A stretch of 64,000 nt of DNA from NCBI GenBank assembly GCA_002837415.1, contig PJCV01000003.1, forward strand, positions 186,001-250,000, given 5' to 3'. Origin of the DNA: Actinomycetales bacterium SN12. Its GTDB lineage: Bacteria > Actinomycetota > Actinomycetes > Actinomycetales > Microbacteriaceae. The position numbers and the translations under genes were made by a program. A model generated the notes under the pieces. It was not told the origin of the DNA. It did no database searches and saw only the letters and a program-made list of their open reading frames with translations. Shown piece by piece: positions 24,467 to 32,508 of this stretch (positions are counted from its first letter, which is position 1; each line of letters opens with the position of its first letter).

Positions 24467-25333
24467 CCGGTGCTGGGCGGTGCGGCGGCGCGCCGCGATG
24501 AGGAAGCCAGCGGTGGCGATGGAGCACACGATGATCGCGACGATGCTCGCCTCCGGCCCGAAAGCGCCGCCGGAGAGCCAGTCCGGACCGCTGGTCGTCG
24601 CCGTGACGAGCGAACCGCGCTCATCGGATCCCGAGACGACTGTGCCGAAGATGCCTCCGATTGCGACGTTCCAGCCGAAGTGCACGCCGCTCGCCAGCCA
24701 CAGGGAGCCGGTGAGCAGGTAGGCGGCTCCCAGTAGGAGACCGGCCTCGGTCGCGATCGCCAGAGCTCCGGCGAGGGACGCTCCCGGGTTCAGCAGGTGC
24801 AGCAGTCCGAAGAGCGCCGACGATGCGACCAGTGCGACGACCGCTCCCCACCGACCGTTGAGCAGGCGGAAGGCCACGCCGCGGAAGAAGACCTCCTCCG
24901 CGACAGCGACGGCGGACATCATGCCCGCCACCGCGAGTGCGCCGGTGATCGACCCCCAGCCCGTGATCCGGTATGCGCCCAAGAGCGCGAGGATGCCGAT
25001 GGTCGCCCCGGCGAGCCCGGTGCCCAGGGCGATTCCCCAGAGCACGTGCCGGGCGCCGCCCGGCTGGGTGAACTCCGTCACCTCTCGCTTCTCGATACGT
25101 CGACCGACCCACGCATAGAGGGCGATCATGCCGGCGGCGAGCGCGGGGCCGATGATCAGACTGGCGACGGGGTTCTGCACGGCAGCCGCGACGGCGTTGG
25201 CGGCGAGCATGGCGACCGCCGTGCCCACGACCAGGAACGTCGTGCGGAGGCGCTGTCGAGTGCGGTCGCCGGACGCGGAGGGCGCGGCGCGATCGTGGAC
25301 GGATGCGGGGGTGGGACGAGTCTGATTCGTCAT
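24464..25333 (-). CDS. CPBP-family intramembrane glutamic endopeptidase
   Basis: Membrane protein of 289 residues with about eight helices. The CPBP/Abi active-site set is complete: EEVFFRG (the two Glu and Arg), FGLLHLL and HFGWN. Relatives cleave prenylated proteins or act in bacteriocin self-immunity, and many bacterial members have no known substrate. A polar N-terminal tail of about 35 residues precedes the first helix. The start at 25333 is supported by GAGGAGC; the open frame to 25408 has no ribosome site. It lies 126 bases after the response regulator gene, in the same direction. Confidence 0.85.
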   Translation of the reverse strand: MTNQTRPTPASVHDRAAPSASGDRTRQRLRTTFLVVGTAVAMLAANAVAAAVQNPVASLIIGPALAAGMIALYAWVGRRIEKREVTEFTQPGGARHVLWGIALGTGLAGATIGILALLGAYRITGWGSITGALAVAGMMSAVAVAEEVFFRGVAFRLLNGRWGAVVALVASSALFGLLHLLNPGASLAGALAIATEAGLLLGAAYLLTGSLWLASGVHFGWNVAIGGIFGTVVSGSDERGSLVTATTSGPDWLSGGAFGPEASIVAIIVCSIATAGFLIAARRRTAQHR

Positions 25334-25459
25334 GGCTGCTCCTCGTTGTGGGTGTGACAACGACGCTACGGAGCCGGCATCCGGCGCGAATCGCCCGTAT
25401 GAGGACACTTCGGATCCCTCGCTGGGGGGACCCGGCAGCCGGATGCCGCCCGCAGGCGC

Positions 25460-26140
25460 TCAGCGTGAGGCGAGACCCGCCCGGTGCGCGAGCACGACGG
25501 CCTGGACCCGATCGCGCACACCCAGCTTCATCAGGATGCGCGAGACATACGTCTTCACCGTCTCGTGGCTGATGACGAGCTGCGCGGCGATCTCGGCATT
25601 CGACTGCCCGTCGGCGAGCAGCACCAGCACGTCGCGCTCGCGAGCGGTGAGCGCGTCGAACGCGGTGCTGTCGCTCTCGGACGGTCGCAGGCGCTCGCCG
25701 TAGCGACCGATCAGCGCACGTGTCACGGCGGGGTCGAGCAGGGATTCGCCTGCGGCGACCGTTCGGATCGCGGCGGTCAGCTCCGTCGGACGAGCGTCCT
25801 TGAGCAGGAACCCGCTCGCGCCGGCGCGCAGGGCGTCGTAGACGAGCGAGTCCAGCGAGAAGGTGGTCACGACGAGCACGCGGGCGGCGATCTCGGCATC
25901 CGGACCGGCGATCCGTCGGGTCGCTTCGATGCCGTCGAGAAGCGGCATCCTGATGTCCATCACGACGACATCGGGGCGCTCGCGTTCGACGAGCTTCACG
26001 GCGTCGATGCCATTCGTCGCCTCGCCGACCACCGCGAGGTCCGGCTGGGCGTCGATGATGGTGACGAATCCGGCGCGGATGAGATCCTGGTCATCGCAGA
26101 CCACGACGCGCACCGGGGCGCCCGACGGCTGAGCGGTCAC
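25460..26140 (-). CDS. NarL/LuxR-type response regulator, second system
   Basis: Transcription regulator of 226 residues. The receiver domain has the acidic pair in VVCDDQDLIR and the phospho-acceptor Asp in VVVMDIRMPLLDG. The LuxR helix-turn-helix is ALTARERDVLVLLADGQSNA, then HETVKTYVSRILMKLGVRDR. Unlike the regulator at 715-1443, its linker is of ordinary length. Its GTG start and the stop of the kinase gene share GTGA. A downstream CPBP gene and an MFS exporter in the same direction are plausible targets, since this arrangement is common for drug or envelope stress responses. Confidence 0.9.
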   Translation of the reverse strand: MTAQPSGAPVRVVVCDDQDLIRAGFVTIIDAQPDLAVVGEATNGIDAVKLVERERPDVVVMDIRMPLLDGIEATRRIAGPDAEIAARVLVVTTFSLDSLVYDALRAGASGFLLKDARPTELTAAIRTVAAGESLLDPAVTRALIGRYGERLRPSESDSTAFDALTARERDVLVLLADGQSNAEIAAQLVISHETVKTYVSRILMKLGVRDRVQAVVLAHRAGLASR

Positions 26141-27255
26141 AGCGGGATCCTCGCCCGCACCACGAACGCGTCGCCCTCGGCTCCGGCGTGCAGATCGCCG
26201 CCGAGCGACTCCACCCGCTCCCGCATGCCCACGATCCCTCGGCCTCCCGCCGTCGACGTCGGTTCAGGTCCTGTGCCGGAGCTCACGACCTCGACCAGGA
26301 TCGCATGCTCATCGTGCGTGACGTCGACGGTCGCGGCGCCGTCCGTCGCGTACCTGCGGGCATTGGTGATGCTCTCCTGGATGACCCGCACGACAGCCAG
26401 CCCGGCTGCGCCCTGCAGCCGGCGCGGCTCACCATGCGTGCGCAGGCGGATGCTCTGGCCGGCCGCCCTCGCCCCTGCGACGATCTCATCGGGGGTCTGC
26501 AGCATCGGCGCACGCGAGTCGGACGAGCCCGCCTCCAGCGCGCCGAGCAGGCTGCGCAGATCGACGAGCGTCGCCCTGCCTCCATCGGCGATCGAGGCGA
26601 GCACAGCCTGCGTGCCCGCGTCGAGGTTCGGCTGATACCCGCCGGCTTCGGCCTGCACCACCATGGCGGTCACGTGATGGGTCACCACGTCGTGCAGCTC
26701 GCGCGCGATGCGCGAGCGCTCGGCCGCGATGGCATCCCGCTCCGCCGCCACCTCCCGGGCGCGGCGCGCTGCAGCCTGCGAGCGAAGCCATGAACCCCAG
26801 ATCCAGAGGGCGGCGAGCAGCATCCCGAAGGTCAGCGTGTCGACGATGGTGAGCTGCACGTCGAACGCGAGCAGTGCCGCCGCGAGCACGACGTACGCGC
26901 CGAGTGCGATCACCGCGGTCAGCCGGCGGTGCTGTTCGATGAGCGCGCCCGCCGCCACCAGGGTCACCAGCAGCCCGAGTGCGGCGAACGTCGTCGGGTA
27001 GCCGAGCAGCTGGTAGCCGGCGAACGCCGCACCGGCGACGGCGAGAGCCCACCCGGCCCGCCACCGGATGAGGGCGACCGCGCCGCCCTGCACCACCAGC
27101 AGCGTGATGCCCAGCAGGTCGAGCGGCCGATCCGGAAGCCCGGCGAGCTCGAGGCCCTGCCGTGCGACCCCGGGGACGAACGACAGCCCGACCAGCGCGA
27201 CCGCGAGCAGGACGTCCCACCGGGCGCGGATCAATCGCAGGCCGGGGATCGTCAC
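26137..27255 (-). CDS. NarL-type sensor histidine kinase, second system
   Basis: Membrane sensor kinase of 372 residues. About five or six hydrophobic helices fill residues 10-155, followed by a helical linker rich in Arg/Ala/Glu. The HisKA_3 motif ARELHDVVTHHVTAM carries the phosphorylated His. The ATPase domain has ESITNARRYATDG and GGRGIVGMRERVESLGG. Both ends overlap neighbours by four bases: the start with the SDR stop, and the stop with the response regulator start. The SDR enzyme, kinase and regulator are thus made from one coupled transcript. Confidence 0.9.
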   Translation of the reverse strand: MTIPGLRLIRARWDVLLAVALVGLSFVPGVARQGLELAGLPDRPLDLLGITLLVVQGGAVALIRWRAGWALAVAGAAFAGYQLLGYPTTFAALGLLVTLVAAGALIEQHRRLTAVIALGAYVVLAAALLAFDVQLTIVDTLTFGMLLAALWIWGSWLRSQAAARRAREVAAERDAIAAERSRIARELHDVVTHHVTAMVVQAEAGGYQPNLDAGTQAVLASIADGGRATLVDLRSLLGALEAGSSDSRAPMLQTPDEIVAGARAAGQSIRLRTHGEPRRLQGAAGLAVVRVIQESITNARRYATDGAATVDVTHDEHAILVEVVSSGTGPEPTSTAGGRGIVGMRERVESLGGDLHAGAEGDAFVVRARIPL

Positions 27256-27977
27256 CCCTGCATCGTACGCACGGGGGCGATCAGGTCGCCGTATCGAACG
27301 GCCGGCTCCCGGTGCAGCTGCGCCTTGATCCCGGCGGTGAGATCGTCCGCGGTGATCTCGTGCGCGCCGGCCTCGAAGCCATCGAGCGCGGCGGTCACGA
27401 TCGCCGACGGCGAGCTCTTCGGCGCGTCGACCGCTGCGGTCATGTCGGTGTCGACCAGGGCCATGAGCAGGCCCGTCACCTGAGTGCCCTGCGAAGCGAG
27501 CTGCACCCGCGTGGCGTCGGTGAGGCTCCAGGCCGCTGCCTTCGACAGCGCGTACGAGGTGGCGCCAGGGGCAGAGAACCAGGCCGCCGCCGAGAGCACG
27601 TTGAGGATGCCGCCGCCGCCGTTCGCGGCGAGGATCGGCGCGAAGGCGCGAGTGAGGTGAAGCGGACCGAAGAGGTTGGTCTCCAGCTCGCCGCGGATGG
27701 CGTCGAGTTCTCCGTCGAGAAGATCGGCTCCGGACGAGACGCCCGCGTTGTTGATGAGCAGCGTGACGTCGCCTGCCCGCGCCGCCAGCTCCCGCACCTG
27801 AGCCTCGTCCGTCACATCGAGTGCGATCTTCTCTGCGCCCGTGTTCGGGATGGACTCGAGGTTTCGTGCGGTGGCGTAGACCTTCCTCGCGCCGCGGTGC
27901 AGCAGCTGTCGGACGAACTCTGCGCCGATGCCGCGGTTGGCGCCGGTGACCAGGACGGTCGCATTCTCGATCAGCAT
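27252..27977 (-). CDS. Short-chain dehydrogenase/reductase
   Basis: NAD(P)-dependent oxidoreductase of 241 residues with a classical SDR fold. The cofactor loop is VLVTGANRGIGAEFV, the adenine-binding Asp lies in IALDVTDEAQ, and NNAGVSSGADLL carries the NNAG motif. The catalytic pair is in SYALSKAAAWSL, where Tyr and Lys are four apart, preceded by a Ser in LSAAAWFSAPGATS. The start at 27977 has AAGG before it; an open frame to 28007 crosses the operator. The gene faces a TetR-type regulator and is followed by a two-component system with four-base overlaps, so repression by TetR would also silence that system. Confidence 0.87.
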   Translation of the reverse strand: MLIENATVLVTGANRGIGAEFVRQLLHRGARKVYATARNLESIPNTGAEKIALDVTDEAQVRELAARAGDVTLLINNAGVSSGADLLDGELDAIRGELETNLFGPLHLTRAFAPILAANGGGGILNVLSAAAWFSAPGATSYALSKAAAWSLTDATRVQLASQGTQVTGLLMALVDTDMTAAVDAPKSSPSAIVTAALDGFEAGAHEITADDLTAGIKAQLHREPAVRYGDLIAPVRTMQG

Positions 27978-27990
27978 GTCAGCCTTTCTG

Positions 27991-28002
27991 TAGTGAGCAC
28001 TA
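27991..28002. promoter_or_regulatory. TetR operator half-site 1 (SDR side)
   Basis: A 12-bp palindrome TAGTGAGCACTA (arms TAGTG/CACTA), 14 bases upstream of the SDR start. It shares the pattern TAGyG-NN-CrCTA with the site at 28032. Confidence 0.65.
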
Positions 28003-28031
28003 TGCAATGCGGCCTACCGTAGCAGATTGAC

Positions 28032-28043
28032 TAGCGGACGCTA
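28032..28043. promoter_or_regulatory. TetR operator half-site 2 (regulator side)
   Basis: A 12-bp palindrome TAGCGGACGCTA (arms TAGCG/CGCTA), 41 bases from site 1. It abuts the -10 TAAAAT of the regulator gene, so binding would block the regulator's own transcription. Confidence 0.65.
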
Positions 28044-28049
28044 TAAAAT
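28044..28049 (+). promoter_or_regulatory. -10 box TAAAAT of the TetR gene (leaderless)
   Basis: TAAAAT, six bases (GGTGTC), then ATG at 28056. Confidence 0.65.
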
Positions 28050-28055
28050 GGTGTC

Positions 28056-28607
28056 ATGGCAGGCAGACCGAGGGCATTCGATCGCGACCAGGCGCTGCTC
28101 GTGGCGATGGAGAAGTTCTGGCGCGACGGGTACGAGGCGACGACCATCTCTGCGCTCACGTCGGCGATGGGGATCACGCCGCCCAGCCTCTACGCCGCGT
28201 TCGGTGACAAGGATCGGCTCTTCGCCGCGGCGAGTGCCCTGTACGTCGACGGGATCACTGCCCAGGTCGAGAAGGCGCTGGCGCTGCCGACCCTGCGCGA
28301 GGCCATCACCGAGATGCTCGTCCTCACCGCCGCCGCGCAGTCGGATGACGGCTCACCGGCCGGCTGCTTCCTCGCGACCGAACCGCGGCTCGCCCGCGAG
28401 CGCGCTGCGCTGCGCGAACGGGTCGCCCGCCGTATCGCGCGAGCCGTGCGAGACGGCGACGTCGCCCCCGACACCGATCCGGAGCAGCTCGCCGCGTTTG
28501 TCATGGCGGTGCACACCGGGCTGTCGTCTCGTGCACGCGATGGCGCCACCACCGACGAGCTGATGGCCATCGTGCAGGTCGCTCTCGGGGCGCTTCCGCA
28601 CGCCTGA
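28056..28607 (+). CDS. TetR-family regulator facing the SDR operon
   Basis: DNA-binding repressor of 183 residues. The N-terminus MAGRPRAFDRDQALLVAMEKFWRDGYEAT and the helix-turn-helix TISALTSAMGITPPSLYAAF are typical of the YxaF/LmrA-like branch. In that branch the partner gene is often an SDR or a monooxygenase, as here. The C-terminal half is helical with no recognisable ligand motif; PAGCFLATEPRLARER holds its only Cys. Two matching palindromes lie in the 78-base divergent region. The inducer is unknown; an electrophile or an aromatic compound would fit the neighbour enzyme. Confidence 0.88.
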   Translation: MAGRPRAFDRDQALLVAMEKFWRDGYEATTISALTSAMGITPPSLYAAFGDKDRLFAAASALYVDGITAQVEKALALPTLREAITEMLVLTAAAQSDDGSPAGCFLATEPRLARERAALRERVARRIARAVRDGDVAPDTDPEQLAAFVMAVHTGLSSRARDGATTDELMAIVQVALGALPHA

Positions 28608-28620
28608 CTCGGCTGAGCGG

Positions 28621-28716
28621 AGTCCGAGCTTCGCCCGAGATCCGGACGCTCGCCCGAGATCCGGATGCCTGGCCCTCAAGCATCCGGATCTGGAGCGGTT
28701 CACCGCGTCTCGGCGC
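28621..28716. repeat. Family B intergenic repeat, third copy
   Basis: This stretch has the same blocks as the copies at 22748-22974: CGCCCGAGATCCGGACG, CCCGAGATCCGGATG and AAGCATCCGGATCTGG, ending CGTCTCGGCG. It lies between convergent genes and can fold through CGAGATCCGG/CCGGATCT. Confidence 0.65.
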
Positions 28717-28740
28717 GCTGATCCGGCATCCGGATGCCCG

Positions 28741-30210
28741 TCAGCTGACGCCCTTCATGAGCTTCAGCACCGGCTTCACCGACACGAACAGCCCTGCGCC
28801 GACGGCGATCGCGATCAGGCCCAGCACCGTGAAGTACGGCACCTCGTTCTGCGGGTCGTAGAACTGCACGAGCCATCCCGAGATAGCCGTGCCCAGCGAG
28901 ATCGAGAGGAAGAACAGCGCCACCATCTGCGTCTTGAACCGCGCGGGTGCGAGCTTCGTCGCGGCCGACAGGCCGATGGGCGAGAGCAGCAGCTCGGCGA
29001 CGGTGAACACGAACAGGATACCGACGATCGCCAGCAGCGGGGTCGATCCCTCGCCGCCGTTCGCGAACGGAAGGAACAGCAGGAATGCCCCTCCCATCAG
29101 CGCGGTGCCGAGGGCGAACTTCATCGGCGTCGACGGCTGGCGCGTGCCGAGGCGGGTCCACACGGCGGCGAAGATGCCCGAGAAGACGATGATGAACACC
29201 GGGTTGATCGACTGCACCCACGACACCGGCATCTCCAGGCCGAAGATCGAGCGGTCGAGGCGCTTGTCGCTGTACACCGTCAGCACGGTGAACTGCTGCT
29301 GGTAGAGCGACCAGAAAGCCACACTCGTGATGAACAGCGGAACGAACGCCCACACCCGCGAGCGCTCGGTGGAGGCGACGTGCCGGCTTGAGAGGATCAC
29401 CGCGAAGTAGGCGATGGTCGCGCCGAGTGCGCACAGGATCACGATGCCGGCGAGGTTGTCGGCGCGGATCACGCCGATGAGCACCAGCACCGCGATCAGG
29501 GCGATCGCGGCCACCGCGATACCGCCGAACAGCGGGTAGCGGCTGCGCGGCAGCGGGTTCGGCACCTCGTGCGCGGCAGCAGGCAGCGCCTTGCGTCCGA
29601 AGCTGTACTGGATCAGACCGGCCGTCATCCCGACCGCGGCGAGGCCGAAGCCCCAGTGGAAGCCGACCGACTTCTGCAGCAGGCCGGTCAGCAGCGGGCC
29701 GAAGAACGAGCCGAGGTTGATGCCGAGGTAGAAGAGCGAGAATCCGGCATCCCGTCGGGTGTCGTCCTCCGAGTACAGCGTGCCGACGACCGCCGTCGCG
29801 TTGGCCTTCAGACCGCCCGAGCCGAGGGCGACGAGCACGAGGCCGATGGCCACGCCCGCGATCCCGGGGATGAGCGCCAGAGCGAGGTGTCCGGCGACGA
29901 TCACGATCGCGCTGCCGAACAGCACCCGCTCCGAGCCGAACAGCCGGTCGGCGAGCCACGCGCCGAGGATGGTCGAGAGGTAGACCGACCCGCCGTACGC
30001 GCCGACGATGCCGCCCGCGACCGCCTCGTCGAGTCCCAGCCCGCCCTTGGTGACGCTGAAGTACAGGTAGATGAGCAGGATGCCCTGCATGCCGTAGAAG
30101 CTGAATCGCTCCCACATCTCGACGCCGAACAGGTGAGCAAGGGCGCGCGGCTGCCCGAGGAAGCGGGTGTCGGTATGCGCGGAATCAGTGGCGTTGGAGG
30201 GAGGATTCAC
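28741..30210 (-). CDS. POT-family oligopeptide:proton symporter
   Basis: Peptide importer of 489 residues with about fourteen helices. The proton-coupling motif on helix 1 is EMWERFSFYGMQ (ExxER). The FYLGINLGSFFGPLL segment of helix 5 and GLKANATAVVGTLY are family hallmarks of bacterial DtpT-like carriers, which take up di- and tripeptides. The GTG start at 30210 lies six bases after TACTAT (30217-30222). It stands alone. It may supply peptides to the cytoplasmic M13 peptidase encoded at 19617, but that link is speculative. Confidence 0.9.
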   Translation of the reverse strand: MNPPSNATDSAHTDTRFLGQPRALAHLFGVEMWERFSFYGMQGILLIYLYFSVTKGGLGLDEAVAGGIVGAYGGSVYLSTILGAWLADRLFGSERVLFGSAIVIVAGHLALALIPGIAGVAIGLVLVALGSGGLKANATAVVGTLYSEDDTRRDAGFSLFYLGINLGSFFGPLLTGLLQKSVGFHWGFGLAAVGMTAGLIQYSFGRKALPAAAHEVPNPLPRSRYPLFGGIAVAAIALIAVLVLIGVIRADNLAGIVILCALGATIAYFAVILSSRHVASTERSRVWAFVPLFITSVAFWSLYQQQFTVLTVYSDKRLDRSIFGLEMPVSWVQSINPVFIIVFSGIFAAVWTRLGTRQPSTPMKFALGTALMGGAFLLFLPFANGGEGSTPLLAIVGILFVFTVAELLLSPIGLSAATKLAPARFKTQMVALFFLSISLGTAISGWLVQFYDPQNEVPYFTVLGLIAIAVGAGLFVSVKPVLKLMKGVS

Positions 30211-30216
30211 CCGTCA

Positions 30217-30222
30217 ATAGTA
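30217..30222 (-). promoter_or_regulatory. -10 box TACTAT of the POT gene (leaderless)
   Basis: TACTAT, six bases (TGACGG), then GTG at 30210. Confidence 0.6.
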
Positions 30223-30277
30223 CGCGGCGAGCCTCGTCCGGCACCGGGAAGGTCTGTTCCGGCGGACGCAGGTGCGA

Positions 30278-31060
30278 TCAGCGACGTCGACTGCGCGCCA
30301 GGCCGATCACCCCGGCGATCACGATCACCACGGCGACCACGATGGCCGTGATCCCGATGGCCGTGCTGCGCGGTTCGCCGCTCAGGCGGCCGAACGCCGC
30401 CCACGACAGACCCCATGCGGTGGCCAGAGCCGGCGCCAGCCGGCGGGTGAGCAGGGCACTCGCCACAGCGATGAGCCCCACGACGACGAGCACGCTCACG
30501 CCCCAGGCATCCGCCTGCTGCCCGAGCTCGGCGGGCAGCGTCTGAGTCAGCCAGGCGCCGATATTCGCGACGGTCGCGATGGTCACCCATCCGAAGTGCA
30601 GCCCCATCACGGCGTCGAAGAGGGTGAGCTCGACGATTCCGGCAGCCCGCCGTCGGCTCAGCTGCACGATGATCACTGCCAGCACGGCGGTCAGGGCGGC
30701 GATGACGATCACCGTGGCGGGCAGATTCAGGTAGCGAGCGGCGACCAGCCAGAGGCCGTTCAGCACCATGGACAGCGCCACCCACCATCCGGTCCGCACC
30801 TGTCGCGGGTTCTGCCGCTGCCCGGGCAGTGCCTGCCAGATCGTGTATGCCGCGAGGCCCAGGTAGATGACCGACCAGATCGCGAACGCGGGACCGGCCG
30901 GAGCGAGGTAGGACCCCTCGGCCGACAGGGCGCCGTTCTGCAGCTCGGGAACGGACTCGCCGCCGAACGCACCGCCGCCGACGGCCGCCCCGACGATCAT
31001 GAACACCGCCGCGGCGATGATGGTCGACTGCCTCGCGATGTCACGTCCGGTGCTGTTCAT
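30278..31060 (-). CDS. TspO-like tryptophan-rich membrane protein
   Basis: Membrane protein of 260 residues. It has helices with the TspO/MBR pattern, such as FAIWSVIYLGLAAYTIWQ, TGWWVALSMVLNGLW and the LHFGWVTIATVANIGAWL stretch that corresponds to TspO helix 5. It is longer than classical TspO (~160) because of additional C-terminal helices and a basic RSRRR tail. TspO proteins bind tetrapyrroles and are often linked to haem metabolism or stress. The large haem operon of this window is 17 kb away, so no direct link is shown. The ATG lies seven bases after TAGGGT (31068-31073). Confidence 0.75.
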   Translation of the reverse strand: MNSTGRDIARQSTIIAAAVFMIVGAAVGGGAFGGESVPELQNGALSAEGSYLAPAGPAFAIWSVIYLGLAAYTIWQALPGQRQNPRQVRTGWWVALSMVLNGLWLVAARYLNLPATVIVIAALTAVLAVIIVQLSRRRAAGIVELTLFDAVMGLHFGWVTIATVANIGAWLTQTLPAELGQQADAWGVSVLVVVGLIAVASALLTRRLAPALATAWGLSWAAFGRLSGEPRSTAIGITAIVVAVVIVIAGVIGLARSRRR

Positions 31061-31067
31061 GGCCCCG

Positions 31068-31073
31068 ACCCTA
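31068..31073 (-). promoter_or_regulatory. -10 box TAGGGT of the TspO-like gene (leaderless)
   Basis: TAGGGT, seven bases, then ATG at 31060. Confidence 0.55.
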
Positions 31074-31156
31074 CTCGGGCGAAGCGGCAGCCTCGCCAGC
31101 GTTGACAGGACGGGGCTGGCAGTGCAGTGGGCTTCCCGGCCTGCTGAGCGCCCCGG

Positions 31157-31162
31157 TACGCT
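31157..31162 (+). promoter_or_regulatory. -10 box TACGCT of the GNAT gene (leaderless)
   Basis: TACGCT, six bases (GACACC), then GTG at 31169. Confidence 0.55.
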
Positions 31163-31168
31163 GACACC

Positions 31169-31858
31169 GTGCGCACGATTCGAGATCTCGACACCGTTGA
31201 ACTGATCATCGATGCCCAGGAGCTGCTGGATTCGATCCGCGGCGAGAACCGCGTCATCGACGCCGGCACTCTGCGCGCTCTGCAGCACTCGGGCAACTAC
31301 GTCGTCGGCCTCTTCGACGACAGCGAGGGCGCGGAGCGGATGGTCGGCGCCTCGATCGCCTTCTTCGGCGAGCCCGCGCGGCGCACCATGCACTCGCACA
31401 TCACGGCGCTGCTCCCCGAGTACCGAGGTCGCGGCTGGGGCCGCGAGCTCAAGGAGCACCAGCGGCAGTGGGCCTTCTCGCGCGAGGTCGGCCGCATCAC
31501 CTGGACGTACGACCCGCTCGTCGCCCGCAACGCGCACTTCTTCCTCGCCGTGCTCGGCGCACGGGTCAGCGGCTACTCCGTGAACCGCTACGGCATCTTC
31601 GGCGGCGGTGACGCGGGAGACGAGAGCGATCGCCTCGACGTGCAGTGGGCACTGGCCGACATCGCGAAGCCTCCGGCATCCGACGCCGTCGTCGCCACGC
31701 TCGAGATCCCCGCCGATGTGGAGTCGATGCGCGTCGCGGATCCGGATGCCGCGCACGAGTGGCGTCTGCGTCTGCGCGGTGAGATGGAGGAGCTGCTCGG
31801 CCGTGGCCTGCGCATCGCCGGCTTCGACAACGAGCGCGGATACCTGTTCACGGAGTAG
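31169..31858 (+). CDS. GNAT-type acyltransferase-like protein
   Basis: Cytoplasmic protein of 229 residues. The acetyl-CoA-binding motif A of GNAT enzymes is visible as [18 protein letters not shown] (residues about 82-99, Arg-x-x-Gly-x-Gly/Ala pattern). After it come [22 protein letters not shown] and a C-terminal domain of about 80 residues of unknown role ([10 protein letters not shown] onward). The substrate is not predictable. It is divergent from the TspO-like gene, with 108 bases between the two starts. Confidence 0.75.
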   Translation: MRTIRDLDTVELIIDAQELLDSIRGENRVIDAGTLRALQHSGNYVVGLFDDSEGAERMVGASIAFFGEPARRTMHSHITALLPEYRGRGWGRELKEHQRQWAFSREVGRITWTYDPLVARNAHFFLAVLGARVSGYSVNRYGIFGGGDAGDESDRLDVQWALADIAKPPASDAVVATLEIPADVESMRVADPDAAHEWRLRLRGEMEELLGRGLRIAGFDNERGYLFTE

Positions 31859-31883
31859 GCGGAAGCACGCGCCCGCCTTCTCC

Positions 31884-31967
31884 CGTCGAGAGCACGGGAC
31901 CTCGTCGAGTGCACCGGCTATTCGCGCGAACGAGCCGTGCGTTCGCCGAGATGCCGTGCTCTCGACG
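31884..31967. repeat. Family A intergenic palindromic element, copy 2
   Basis: An 84-bp element whose outer arms CGTCGAGAGCACGG (31884-31897) and 31954-31967 pair over 14 bp without mismatch. The inner arms are imperfect. The left half matches copy 1 at 7481-7568 (GAGAGCACGGGA-CTCG-CGAG-GCAC). It lies between convergent genes. Confidence 0.75.
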
Positions 31968-31980
31968 TCGGGGGAAGGGG

Positions 31981-32400
31981 TCAAGAAGAAGCGGGCGGAA
32001 GCACGAACTCCCCGGTCTCCCCGGGATTGACCGCGATCTCCCAGCGGAATCCGTCGGGGTCGGCGAAGTAGCCGGAGTACCCGCCCCACTCGCGCCGGGT
32101 GGCCCGGGAGACGGTCGCGCCGATCGCTTCGGCCTCGGCGAGCACCGCATCGACCTCGGCTTCCGTGGCGAGGTTGTGCGAGAGGGTGATGGGCGCGATT
32201 CCGGATGCCGGTGCCGCGCCGATCTCGGCGGTGAAGCCGGCCACGCTCCACAGCGACAGGATGACCCGTTCCGCGACGGGCAGCATGATCACCTCTTCGG
32301 ATTCGAAGATCGGTCGCCAGCCGAGACCGTCGACGTAGAACGCCCTCGTGCGGGTGACGTTGGCCACGGCGAGGGTGATGAAGCTCACGCGCTGTTCCAT
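31981..32400 (-). CDS. VOC-superfamily (glyoxalase-like) protein
   Basis: Protein of 139 residues with the vicinal oxygen chelate fold: two beta-alpha-beta-beta-beta units, [21 protein letters not shown] and [21 protein letters not shown], ending [16 protein letters not shown], where the Glu is a usual metal ligand. Such small members act as lyases, isomerases or resistance binding proteins, and the substrate is open. The ATG at 32400 sits one base after GGAGG, too close for a usual ribosome site. The GTG at 32415 in the same frame is the alternative start. Confidence 0.78.
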   Translation of the reverse strand: MEQRVSFITLAVANVTRTRAFYVDGLGWRPIFESEEVIMLPVAERVILSLWSVAGFTAEIGAAPASGIAPITLSHNLATEAEVDAVLAEAEAIGATVSRATRREWGGYSGYFADPDGFRWEIAVNPGETGEFVLPPASS

Positions 32401-32447
32401 GCCTCCAGCATCCACCCGCGCACGACATGCCGGAAGGGCGTCGCAGG

Positions 32448-32475
32448 TAGGATTGGGATGCCCGTGTTCACGGGC
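32448..32475 (+). promoter_or_regulatory. glyS promoter -10 and leader hairpin
   Basis: TAGGAT (32448-32453) is a likely -10. GCCCGTG-TT-CACGGGC (32460-32475) is a 7-bp perfect stem in the short leader before the glyS GTG at 32509. No T-box features are seen. Confidence 0.45.
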
Positions 32476-32508
32476 TCCTCACTGCAGCATCCGACCATTG
32501 GAGCCACC

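Noticed and set aside
30278..32428. One long frame joining the TspO-like gene with the region upstream
   Set aside because: The upstream half crosses the divergent GNAT gene and a repeat. A leaderless promoter fixes the true start at 31060.
31909..32508. A 200-residue N-terminal extension of glyS
   Set aside because: It runs over the VOC gene and a palindromic repeat. Known enzymes begin at the [12 protein letters not shown] residues.
32448..32508. T-box or other tRNA-sensing riboswitch before glyS
   Set aside because: Only one short hairpin fits in about 55 bases. There is no T-box sequence, specifier loop or antiterminator.
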